Counted from the stretch's first letter, positions 1 to 6,163 are shown. The stretch: 6,958 bases of DNA from Acidobacteriaceae bacterium (GCA_003132825.1 PKYX01000416.1:1-6958); one strand, 5' to 3'. Translations and numbers: made by a program. The notes: generated by a model not told the origin, from the letters alone.

Positions 1-2
1 GA

Positions 3-563
3 TGACTGGCCATGCCGGAAGACCGCGTCAGCATATCCAGTTCCCTTCGAAATCCGCAGAAAATGGATTTGCCGGCCATCCTCCAGGTTCAGGTCCATAT
101 AGGTATACGGAAACCTGCTACCCGTCGGGCAGATGTCGTAAGGGTGGTTCGTCCCGGCACCGAATGCTCTTGCTCGGCTGTCAAAATCCCAACCCCTATA
201 CGTCCGTGTCAGCGACAAGGGCATGTCGTCCGAGACGAAGAGGTCCGTCTGGCGAAGCACAAACATTCCCGAATGCAGATCGACTTCAAATTCGTCAATC
301 GGCGAGTCGTGACGAACGGTCGGTTGGACCAGCAGAATGGAGCTTCTGAACTTGACGGGATCGGTCTCAAGATCGAGCGGAGAGATTACCAGATATGGGT
401 CCGATCCATTCCATGCCGGAGGTAAATCTGCAAAGGGTAGCAGCTCCACCTTTACCGGGCAGGGAGCAGGTTTCCAAAGCAGCAGAAAGGCAGAACAGCC
501 GACCAGTACGAGGACCACTCCCCATTTCCACGCCGACCGATGCCAGAATTGTGATTGTTCCAC
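3..563 (-). CDS. Membrane-anchored DUF6531/RHS-like protein, N-terminal part (runs off left edge)
   Basis: The minus frame stays open from about 645 down to the left edge, giving 187 codons from a GTG at 563-561. Residues 14-30 form one hydrophobic segment (WGVVLVLVGCSAFLLLW), a membrane anchor; LVGC inside it also resembles a lipobox. Residues 92-123 carry the pattern FEVDLHSGMFVLRQTDLFV followed by PLSLTRTYR, which matches the start of the DUF6531 region that opens RHS/YD-repeat proteins. The stretch after it (SRAFG-like, NHPYDI, YMDLNLEDGR) fits the same family. RHS proteins are usually very long secreted or anchored beta-cocoon proteins, but whether YD repeats and a toxin tip follow lies outside the window. 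The start is uncertain: no good Shine-Dalgarno precedes 563, and in-frame GTG codons at 599, 602 and 617 are alternatives. Family call fairly sure; function unknown. Confidence 0.8.
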   Translation of the reverse strand, partial: MEQSQFWHRSAWKWGVVLVLVGCSAFLLLWKPAPCPVKVELLPFADLPPAWNGSDPYLVISPLDLETDPVKFRSSILLVQPTVRHDSPIDEFEVDLHSGMFVLRQTDLFVSDDMPLSLTRTYRGWDFDSRARAFGAGTNHPYDICPTGSRFPYTYMDLNLEDGRQIHFLRISKGTGYADAVFRHGQS

Positions 564-910
564 GTATCTATTGATCTGAAGCTTTTTCGCGCCCAGCACC
601 ACTGCGCAAGATAGCACCTCGGGCTCTTTTTTCTGAAATCTTTACATCCCATACGCGCCGTGAAGCCCATCTTTGAAGTACGAAAGCAGATTAGTATTAG
701 GAAGGCGTGGTTTTTCATGACTGGGGCATAAGCTCTGGCGGGACTGCAGAAGGACGCAGTTCAGTAGGGTGAACCCATGGCTCACGGGTCGTGCCGCCGT
801 ACCGACAACTCCTTGTAAGCCCACATTTCCTTTTTGAATTCTACCTACGAACCTTTTGTCGCTCATCTTCATCTATGTTTGTGCAGGTTTGAATGCGCTG
901 AGGCCGCTCT
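564..910. other. Gene-free stretch between the RHS-like gene and the IS1380 remnant
   Basis: No frame here gives a recognisable protein. The stretch should hold the promoter of the leftward RHS-like gene and, if still present, the left end of the IS1380 element. I could find neither a convincing -35/-10 pair nor a terminal inverted repeat matching the right side. Short minus-strand open frames at 642-872 and 452-718 show no domain, and the second one overlaps the real gene in another frame. Confidence 0.5.
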
Positions 911-1443
911 GGAGGTGCACACCCCGTGGGTGAGAAGCCAAACCAACCATTTCAGTTCTTTTTCAATGCTTCTTTGAAGGTCGATTTCCAAGGGTCGCGT
1001 GTCACTTCGAACGTTGGCCTGATTCTAGTGCGGGAATTGGATGAGCGGTTGGGACTCAGCGAACTTATAGACCAACACTTGACCGACTCTCAGGGGAAGA
1101 ACACGCAGTTGCCGCTCGCGGACCTGTTGCGCCAGTCGGTGTACAGTCGCCTGGCGGGATACGAAGAGGTGAACGACGCGGAGTGCCTCTCCCAAGACCC
1201 CACCCTGCGGCTGATCGGTTCAGAAAAGATCTGGTAGCGTGGCGCGGCCCTGACGTCTCGGCTCCAGTCGTTCGAAACCGAAGTGTTGGCGCAAGACCAG
1301 AACCTGGCTGGCCTGGAAGCGATCAACCGGGATTTGATCGCCCGGACGGAATCAGTCCATTCGCGGGAGCGTGTAGTACGAATCTGGGGCAATTTCGGGC
1401 TCTGCTGGTGCGGATGGCAGGCCGTCGGGAGTGCTCCCGTTGA
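911..1443 (+). mobile_element. Degraded IS1380-type insertion sequence, ends not defined
   Basis: This interval is the minimum supported extent of the element: the transposase ribosome binding site to the last transposase-like codon. The outer limits are probably somewhat wider, but I could not pair terminal inverted repeats or see a target duplication between about 850-925 and 1444-1520. The peptidase gene begins only 82 bases after the last transposase-like codon, so the element's right end may lie in the peptidase's upstream region. Confidence 0.6.
926..1443 (+). pseudogene. IS1380-family transposase remnant (internal stop plus internal deletion)
   Basis: Translation starts at GTG 926, 10 bases after a GGAGG (911-915). 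The N-terminal part reads KVDFQGSRVTSNVGLILV, then RELDERLGL, LLRQSVYSRLAGYEEVND and DPTLRLIGSEKIW, the hallmark N-terminal region of IS1380 transposases. A TAG at 1235-1237 interrupts it, but the same frame resumes at once (RGAALTSRLQSFETEVLA) and stays IS1380-like through RERVV at 1378. In intact relatives the catalytic DMDSTE-type motif follows here; it is missing. From about 1379 a different frame (stop at 1441-1443) reads FRALLVRMAGRREC, which resembles the extreme C-terminus of the family. The simplest reading is a deletion of most of the gene, including the DDE catalytic core. Intact family members are over 400 residues, so this copy cannot transpose. N-terminal identification is firm; the C-terminal piece is tentative. 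Confidence 0.85.
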
Positions 1444-1525
1444 AAATCATTTCACAGTGTCGCGAATAAGCGAGACGAGTGTACTATGGTGCCGTTTTCG
1501 AGATCAAAAAGGAAATTCCGACTAA

Positions 1526-2938
1526 ATGACACGCATCACAAAAATCGCAGCGCTCACGTTCGCTCTTTTCCTTTCTGCATCAACAATCCAGTCTCAGCAA
1601 GACGACAAATCCCTCCAACGCTTTCGCGACATCTACAAAGAACTCGTAGAAACCAACACCACGCTCTCGGCAGGCGATTGCACCCTAGCTGCGCAGCGCA
1701 TGGCCGCACGCCTCAAAACCGCCGGCTATCCCGATTCCGATATGCGCGTCTTCGTACCCGATGGACATCCAAAAGAAGGCGGCCTGATCGCAGTCCTACA
1801 CGGCTCCGATCCCAACGCCAAGGCAATCCTCATGCTCGCTCACATTGATGTCGTCGAAGCAAAGCGCGAAGACTGGACGCGCGATCCATTCACCCTCATC
1901 GAAGAAGATGGATATTTCTACGGCCGCGGCACCTCCGATATGAAAGCTCAAGCCGCGATCTGGGTAGACAACCTGATTCGCTACCGCGAAGAGGGCTTCA
2001 AACCCAAGCGCAGCATCAAGCTCGCACTAACTTGCGGAGAAGAAACAAACGGCGCGCTCAACGGTGCAGGCTGGCTAGCTGCTAATGCTCGCAAGGAAAT
2101 TGACGCCGAGTTTGGACTAACCGAAGGAGTTGATGGCGATCTCGACGCGCAGGGGAATAAAATCGCGCTTGAGATTCTGGCCGAACAAAAAACATCTCAG
2201 AACTATCAATTCCAGGTAACGAACGCCGGTGGACACAGCTCGCGTCCGGTGCCCGACAACGCTATCTATCATCTAGTCCGTGCTGTCGATAAAATCAGCC
2301 ACTACGAATTCCCCGTTCAACTTGATGAAGCAAACCGCGCATATTTCACGGGCATGGCAAAAATCGTAGGCGGCGAAAATGGCGCCGCAATGACCGCAGT
2401 GTTGAAGAATCCGGTAGATAAAGCGTCAGTCGCAATCCTTGACAAAGATCCCGATTGGCATGCCATGCTTCGCACCACGTGCGTGGCAACGATGCTTTCC
2501 GCCGGCCACGCCACCAACGCTTTGCCGCAGCGCGCGATGGCAAATATAAATTGCCGCATCTTTCCCGGCGTCACGCGCGACGCCATCCAAGCTCAATTGA
2601 TGAAAATCATCGATGATCCCGCTGTCAGAATAACGATTCCCGAGGTCCGCGGACCTCTTGCTAATCCCTCGCCCTTAACTCAGCAAATCCTGCAGCCGAT
2701 TGAGGAGGTAGCGCACGAAATGTGGCCCGGAATTTCGGTTGTCCCCACGCTCGAACCAGGCGCAACCGATGCCCAGTTCCTAAATCCCGCGGGCATTCCC
2801 ACCTACGGCATCACGGGGATCTTCACCGATCCCGATGGCGGACACATCCACGGACTGAACGAGCGCGTCCGCATAAAATCCGTCTACGAAGGCCGCACCT
2901 TCCTCTACCGTCTGGTAAAACTCTATTCCGATCAGTAG
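1526..2938 (+). CDS. Secreted M20-family metallopeptidase (M20/M25/M40 type)
   Basis: Intact 470-residue protein. Residues 1-23 look like a signal peptide (Arg4/Lys6, then a hydrophobic run), so it probably acts in the periplasm. Dinuclear zinc-site residues expected for M20 enzymes are all present: His106 with Asp108 (AHIDVV), Asp138 (GRGTSDMK), Glu172 as general base and Glu173 (CGEETNG), Glu200 (LTEG) and His442 (HGLNER). The lid/dimerisation domain lies at roughly 225-345 with GGHSSRP (235-241). Length is normal for the family. These enzymes remove terminal amino acids from peptides or act as dipeptidases or deacylases; the exact substrate cannot be read from sequence. ATG 1526 is favoured because it gives the signal peptide; AAGGAA at 1509-1514 is a slightly distant ribosome binding site. 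The frame in front ends in TAA directly at 1523-1525. The gene stands alone, without an operon partner. Confidence 0.95.
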   Translation: MTRITKIAALTFALFLSASTIQSQQDDKSLQRFRDIYKELVETNTTLSAGDCTLAAQRMAARLKTAGYPDSDMRVFVPDGHPKEGGLIAVLHGSDPNAKAILMLAHIDVVEAKREDWTRDPFTLIEEDGYFYGRGTSDMKAQAAIWVDNLIRYREEGFKPKRSIKLALTCGEETNGALNGAGWLAANARKEIDAEFGLTEGVDGDLDAQGNKIALEILAEQKTSQNYQFQVTNAGGHSSRPVPDNAIYHLVRAVDKISHYEFPVQLDEANRAYFTGMAKIVGGENGAAMTAVLKNPVDKASVAILDKDPDWHAMLRTTCVATMLSAGHATNALPQRAMANINCRIFPGVTRDAIQAQLMKIIDDPAVRITIPEVRGPLANPSPLTQQILQPIEEVAHEMWPGISVVPTLEPGATDAQFLNPAGIPTYGITGIFTDPDGGHIHGLNERVRIKSVYEGRTFLYRLVKLYSDQ

Positions 2939-2945
2939 CCAATAG

Positions 2946-2960
2946 GCCCCTTTTAGGGGT
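2946..2960 (+). terminator. Weak hairpin after the M20 peptidase gene
   Basis: Eight bases past the peptidase stop, CCCC (2947-2950) and GGGG (2956-2959) pair around a TTTTA loop, with one extra G-T pair outside. The stem is short and no T-run follows, so it is at best a weak terminator. Confidence 0.25.
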
Positions 2961-3039
2961 GGTAGACTTGCCGTTCGTTCACTGTCAAATATCGTTTAAG
3001 CGGGGTAAGAGTCCGAGTGGCACAGGATCAGGAGGCGAG

Positions 3040-3436
3040 ATGCGAAAGTTGATAATGCTTGTGCTTGCATTCGTGACCGTCGCGATTGCCTCTCCCTGCC
3101 ATAATCCACGCCTACGAAGCGCGGTGCTCAGAGGGGAGACGATTCGGGGTTATGTCACCCGAGACCGACGGCCCGTGAAGTTCGCCAAAGTGTACCTGTA
3201 TTCTTCGGACAGGCTGGAAATTACAACGGTTACCGACAAGAAGCGGTATGTTGAATATTGATCACTTGCCACCGGATAAATACCGATTGTCGATTGCCGA
3301 GTGGGGCAGCGTCAGCGTGGAACTCATACCCGAAGAGAAGGGTTACAACTTTATCGAGACACTGATGCTCGATCGTCGGGGTAGCGAAGTCTGTGCCATG
3401 ACGGTCTCGGTAGATCAAGCGAAGGGTGCTGTATAG
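3040..3436 (+). pseudogene. Frameshifted secreted carboxypeptidase-regulatory-like (Cna-B-like) small protein
   Basis: ATG 3040 follows a strong AGGAGG (3030-3035). The first frame gives a signal peptide (residues 1-18, ending AIAS) and then IRGYVTRDRRPVKFAKVYLY, with a TTVTDK turn typical of the beta-sandwich CarboxypepD_reg/Cna-B domain. It stops at TGA 3259-3261 after 73 residues. A second frame takes over without a gap and supplies the rest of the domain: IDHLPPDKYRLSIAEWG, then VSVELIPEEKGYNF. Removing one T at 3256 joins the two as VEIDHLPP, so a single-base insertion broke the gene. The repaired product is about 131 residues up to TAG 3434-3436. Such domains are usually parts of secreted or surface proteins and have no enzymatic activity of their own. 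The frame after the TAG goes straight into the next entry, so both may once have been one protein. Confidence 0.75.
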
Positions 3437-3606
3437 GAAACCTGGGGCGACGCCAAGGACGCCGCAAAGCAGGTACATCATTCCCACGAGAAGGCCGCTG
3501 CCGAGCAGGCCAACCAAGCCGCGGCAAAATTAGCCAGTCGATTGATAACACCAAGAACAAGGTGAAAGACAAGATCGAGGAATTGAAAGAGAAACATTCA
3601 ACCTAG
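3437..3606 (+). pseudogene. Lys/Ala-rich amphipathic helical protein remnant, frameshifted
   Basis: Directly after TAG 3434-3436 the same frame reads ETWGDAKDAAKQVHHSHEKA and then EQANQAAAKLAS. A different frame continues from 3538 as SIDNTKNKVKDKIEELKEKH and ends at TAG 3604-3606. One missing base near 3537 explains the switch. The sequence is charged, rich in Ala, Lys and Glu and strongly helix-forming, in the style of apolipoprotein-like, YtxH-tail or CsbD-like stress proteins. No catalytic motif is visible. The residues before the TAG (VDQAKGAV) continue the same helical style, so the TAG probably interrupts a helix rather than ending a protein. Either this was the C-terminal part of the preceding secreted protein, or a separate small gene starting at about ATG 3398, which lacks a ribosome binding site. 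Function not known. Confidence 0.55.
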
Positions 3607-3628
3607 AACTGAATCGGCTCGCCCGATG

Positions 3629-3645
3629 GGCATTCCAGCAATGCC
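3629..3645. terminator. Hairpin after the helical remnant
   Basis: GGCATT (3629-3634) and AATGCC (3640-3645) form a perfect 6-bp stem around CCAGC, 23 bases after the last stop of the plus-strand remnant. No T-run follows, so a terminator role is only suggested by position. Confidence 0.3.
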
Positions 3646-3666
3646 TATGTGGAGTCTTCCGGCGTT

Positions 3667-3682
3667 TGGGCCTTCGGGCCCA
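3667..3682. terminator. TTCG-tetraloop hairpin between convergent genes
   Basis: TGGGCC (3667-3672), loop TTCG and GGCCCA (3677-3682) make a perfect 6-bp GC-rich stem. The C(UUCG)G closure is an exceptionally stable RNA tetraloop on the plus strand. It lies 32 bases beyond the end of the minus-strand epimerase gene and in the gap between convergent transcription units, where a bidirectional stop signal would sit. There is no T-tract on either side, so this is not a standard intrinsic terminator. Confidence 0.4.
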
Positions 3683-3713
3683 TTCGTTCGGAGTGCCGTA
3701 TCGAAATCGAGGG

Positions 3714-4709
3714 TCAGCCCGGGTACCACACGTGCCGCGGATCGGTTTCGCTCCGTTGATAAGACCAGGCTCCTTCAATCAGCCTTTTCAGGTCGAAGCG
3801 TGGTCTCCATCCGAGCAGGACTTTCGCCTTGCTGTTGTCCAGCCAGGTTGACCAATACGGAGTTTTGATCTCCACCGCAGGCAGTCCTCGCGTCTGGCGC
3901 AAGTAATCTGCGACCTGCTGATAGTCCACCGGCTCATCCATGCAGATATTGAAGGTTTGCTGACGCGCCTTGGGGTGATCGAGGGCGACCACCATGCTCT
4001 CGACCAGATCGCTGAGGTGGACAAAATTTCGCTTCACGGACTGGCCATTGGGATCGAGCATCAGCGGCACCGCGTTCGTCTTCCTATATTCGTCGGCGCG
4101 TTCGGGTCCGACGAGGTCGCGCCACCGGGGGCCGCCGAAGACATCGTCGCCGAACGAGAGCGTGTATTTGAAATCATCCTTTTCCATGATCCATGGCGCC
4201 CGCAAACAACACCCCGAAAGGTTGTATTGAATGTAGTACTGCTCGAGCATTACTTCTTCGAGAACCTTGGAAAGCGCGTAGCAACCGGGATAGGCGCTGA
4301 ATTTCTGCAGCTCGGTCACGGGCGCCGGGTGGGGATAGAAAAAATGCCCCACGGCGGCATCGCCTCCGATCAAAATAATCTGCTTAAAAGAGCTACTGGT
4401 GCGGCATTCTTCAAGCAGCCAGAACAGGCCTTTGACGGTGACGTCGATCACATCATCGGCGGTTTCCTTGCAGGTCGCGCAATGAATGACATGGGTGATC
4501 CCATGCATGACGTTGCGCACGATGTCGCGGTCCGAGATGTTTCCCTTGACGATCTCGAGTCGCGGGTGCGGCTCAGGAATGCGATTGTGGCACAGGGCGC
4601 GAATCGCTACATCCTCGTGATCTTGCGATTGCAAGACATGCCGCATGAACTGGGCGCCGACCTTGCCGGTCGCACCGGTAATAAGGATGTGCCTCATGGG
4701 GTCCGCCAT
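3714..4709 (-). CDS. NAD-dependent epimerase/dehydratase (extended SDR)
   Basis: 331 residues, apparently intact. The N-terminal Rossmann fold has the glycine-rich nucleotide-binding motif TGATGKVG (11-18), followed by strand-end GNISD (56-60) and HVIHCAT (73-79). The active-site YxxxK is Tyr144-Lys148 (CYALSKVLEE), with a catalytic Ser/Thr expected near 113-120, where the sequence is IGGDAAVG and unusually has none. The C-terminal half has RNFVHLSDLVESMVVAL (227-243) and FNICMDEPVDYQQVADYL, as in sugar-nucleotide epimerases and related sugar or lactone dehydrogenases. These enzymes use NAD(P) to oxidise, epimerise or dehydrate a sugar substrate in the cytoplasm; the exact substrate is not readable. 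Met1 is not preceded by a strong ribosome binding site, and Met5 (4697) directly before RHILITG is an alternative start. It is divergent from a broken glycoside hydrolase, which hints at carbohydrate metabolism. Confidence 0.9.
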   Translation of the reverse strand: MADPMRHILITGATGKVGAQFMRHVLQSQDHEDVAIRALCHNRIPEPHPRLEIVKGNISDRDIVRNVMHGITHVIHCATCKETADDVIDVTVKGLFWLLEECRTSSSFKQIILIGGDAAVGHFFYPHPAPVTELQKFSAYPGCYALSKVLEEVMLEQYYIQYNLSGCCLRAPWIMEKDDFKYTLSFGDDVFGGPRWRDLVGPERADEYRKTNAVPLMLDPNGQSVKRNFVHLSDLVESMVVALDHPKARQQTFNICMDEPVDYQQVADYLRQTRGLPAVEIKTPYWSTWLDNSKAKVLLGWRPRFDLKRLIEGAWSYQRSETDPRHVWYPG

Positions 4710-4733
4710 TCTGCTGGGTTGTCTCCCGCTGGG

Positions 4734-4781
4734 TTACCTCGATCGCCCGGCCGGACCGTCTTTTGTTGCTCGCAGTCTCAT
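4734..4781 (-). other. 15-codon upstream ORF with strong ribosome binding site, in frame with the epimerase
   Basis: AGGAGG (minus strand, 4793-4788) sits six bases before ATG 4781-4779, the best ribosome binding site in this part of the window. The frame reads MRLRATKDGPAGRSR and ends at TAA 4736-4734, 24 bases before the epimerase ATG and in the same frame. It could be a translated leader that feeds ribosomes to the epimerase, or the original start of a longer epimerase now cut by a nonsense codon. Family members normally begin only a few residues before the glycine-rich motif, which favours the leader or a chance match. Confidence 0.35.
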
Positions 4782-4871
4782 AGGAATCCTCCTGGAACCA
4801 TGGAGAAAGTTGCATAATCTGTCCGGGCTAGTTTGCCGAGAGGACGAAGGCGAATCGCTGCCGGTAGGGAA

Positions 4872-4877
4872 TATTAT
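4872..4877 (+). promoter_or_regulatory. Possible -10 box upstream of the hydrolase stump
   Basis: TATTAT matches the -10 consensus at five of six positions and lies 21 bases before ATG 4899. No good -35 element is found at the right distance, so this is a weak call. Confidence 0.25.
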
Positions 4878-4898
4878 CCTTTTCAAGGACTCTTTGGG

Positions 4899-5137
4899 AT
4901 GAAAATAGCTTCTGCCGTTCTGCTCGCCGTGGCTGCTGCAAGCTTCGCGACCACGAATCACGCCGAAGTGAAGGAACGCCCATCCCCGCGTGATTCAAAA
5001 AGATGGACGCTTCGCTCTGCTGGTGGATGATGCTCCTTATTTAATGTTGGCCGCGCAGGTGGCACAACTCCAGCGCCTGGCCGGCAACGCTTCCGAAGGT
5101 TTGGCCCGCGATGGAATTTCTCAACGTCAATACCGTG
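4899..5137 (+). pseudogene. 5' stump of a secreted GH42/DUF5597-type glycoside hydrolase, two frameshifts, truncated
   Basis: ATG 4899 follows AAGGA (4885-4889) and opens a clear signal peptide (MKIASAVLLAVAAASFA, then TTNHAEV). The enzyme-like sequence lies in two other frames: from about 4984 PRVIQKDGRFALLVDDAP and YLMLAAQV, then from 5063 HNSSAWPATLPKVWPAME followed by FLNVNTV. Together these match the beginning of the catalytic domain of GH35/GH42-like beta-galactosidases with a C-terminal DUF5597 domain, where a DGxPYLMLGAQ motif is followed by NSSAWPA and ANTV. One extra C in the C-run 4984-4987 and one extra G at 5061-5062 account for both shifts. After NTV (5137) the resemblance stops; relatives go on for several hundred residues with the acid/base and nucleophile glutamates, so this is inactive. 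The remainder was lost by deletion next to the following gene. Identification rests on motif memory, not on a search. Confidence 0.75.
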
Positions 5138-5178
5138 GGGCTCACCAGGCAAGCTGGAACATACGCGAACCAACGGCT

Positions 5179-5598
5179 TCAGATTGGCTGCGCTGAAAGC
5201 CATGCTGCCGCAATCAAACACACTGTGATCACCATTGAGAAAACGATAGGGAGGATAAAGAGGTATCTCCAGCTCACAACCGTGATGGCGGCAAAACAAA
5301 CAGCGAACGCCCACGCAGTGCCGCGCATGAGCGCTAAAGTCTCTGCCGGAAGGCTACCTAGTTGCCACGCTAATATCGCCGCGAAAAGATAAAACACGCC
5401 GACGGAGAGTCCAGCCGCAACAAAAAGGTCCCAATATGTCCGGCTAAACCCCTGCACGTCAAAGTGAATTGACCGCATTGAGGCAAGAAGGGTATCAACT
5501 CCCCAAGTGGGATCGGACTGGCGAAAACCAAGTGTATGTCCGACAGCAAAAAACAGCAGAAGAACAGCGGCGATTCGATAAAACAGAGAGGCCTTCAT
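5179..5598 (-). CDS. Four-helix DoxX-like integral membrane protein (LIC_13387-type)
   Basis: 139 residues. ATG 5598-5596 is chosen because GGAGG lies six bases before it and because the protein then starts MKASLFYRIAAVLLL, as expected for the family; the frame stays open for 91 more codons upstream (to 5871), but that part has no membrane character or motif. Four hydrophobic segments are visible at roughly 8-24, 57-79, 89-109 and 112-134. Conserved-looking features are GHTLGFRQSDPTWGVD (20-35) and QGFSRTYWDLFV (49-60) between helices 1 and 2. The overall design resembles small DoxX-like four-helix proteins, and I recall very similar acidobacterial proteins annotated as LIC_13387 family. No biochemical role is established to my knowledge. 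The gene is apparently intact, lies downstream of a truncated LysR gene on the same strand, and converges on the hydrolase stump. Confidence 0.85.
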   Translation of the reverse strand: MKASLFYRIAAVLLLFFAVGHTLGFRQSDPTWGVDTLLASMRSIHFDVQGFSRTYWDLFVAAGLSVGVFYLFAAILAWQLGSLPAETLALMRGTAWAFAVCFAAITVVSWRYLFILPIVFSMVITVCLIAAAWLSAQPI

Positions 5599-5878
5599 GT
5601 CTTGCCTCCAGAGATAACGGCTGAAGTGTACCATTGTGCTCGGCCCGCACTTGCGACCTAATAGGAGTTCTCCTTCCTGACTGAACGGCCAACTTCTATA
5701 GCCATCTTGTCTTCCGCAACTAATTTGAAGCTGGCTACCTCGGCGGTACCTATTGTAATCAGCGATATCGCTCAAAACTTCGCGGCTGAATGGCGCAGAA
5801 AATCCATGCTCCGACGTCAGGCTAAAGCGGGTATCTCTGATCGATAGAGGTAGCTCTTGCTGCGCAGGCACGAGGCTG

Positions 5879-6163
5879 CTATTTCGCTGCGTGAGCCGCC
5901 CGCGCCCGAGAAACGGCTAGCTCACTCTGCGCCAGCGCAGATCGCGCCCCTCGTACGAAGACGCGGCCTGCGTCGGTGAGTTGCACCACACGCTTGTTCG
6001 AGCGAGTAAACAGCTGAAATCCATGGAGTTCTTCAAGTTGAATGATCCGTCTGCTGAGGCCAGATTGGCTGATATTCAATTTGTGTGCAGCTCGTGTAAA
6101 ACTCAACTCATCTGCCAAGACAGTCGCTGCAAGCAGAAGACGTGTTTCGGTATACAAGAACAC
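5879..6163 (-). pseudogene. LysR-type regulator truncated to its DNA-binding domain
   Basis: 94 residues from GTG 6163-6161, with an in-frame TGA six bases upstream and GGTGA just before the start. Residues 20-45 form the LysR winged helix-turn-helix (ELSFTRAAHKLNISQSGL, then SRRIIQLEE), followed by LFTRS (51-55), the wing and LTDAGRVFV (62-70), and the first part of the linker helix. TAG 5881-5879 ends the protein there. Full LysR regulators are about 300 residues with a two-lobe effector-binding domain. None of the three minus frames between 5878 and 5599 continues that domain in a form I can recognise. The gene is therefore most likely a remnant. A stable DNA-binding fragment is possible but would lack effector sensing. 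Its original target is unknown. Confidence 0.75.

Noticed and set aside
12..425. Long plus-strand frames over the first 430 bases
   Set aside because: They are antisense to the RHS-like gene and show no motif or hydrophobic pattern.
452..718. Minus-strand frame starting MKNHAFLILICF, looking like a short signal peptide
   Set aside because: It overlaps the RHS-like gene in a different frame, and the part after the hydrophobic start has no domain. The RHS-like frame matches a family along its whole visible length.
2317..2586. Minus-strand frame inside the M20 peptidase
   Set aside because: Shadow of an intact gene with all metal-site residues on the plus strand.
2722..3261. 179-codon plus-strand frame spanning the peptidase end and the small secreted protein
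   Set aside because: Its first part is an out-of-frame reading of the peptidase. Only the part from ATG 3040, with its own AGGAGG, is real.
3957..4817. 286-codon plus-strand open frame
   Set aside because: It lies antisense to the epimerase, whose Rossmann and YxxxK motifs are clear. The plus frame has no recognisable domain and is a codon-bias mirror.
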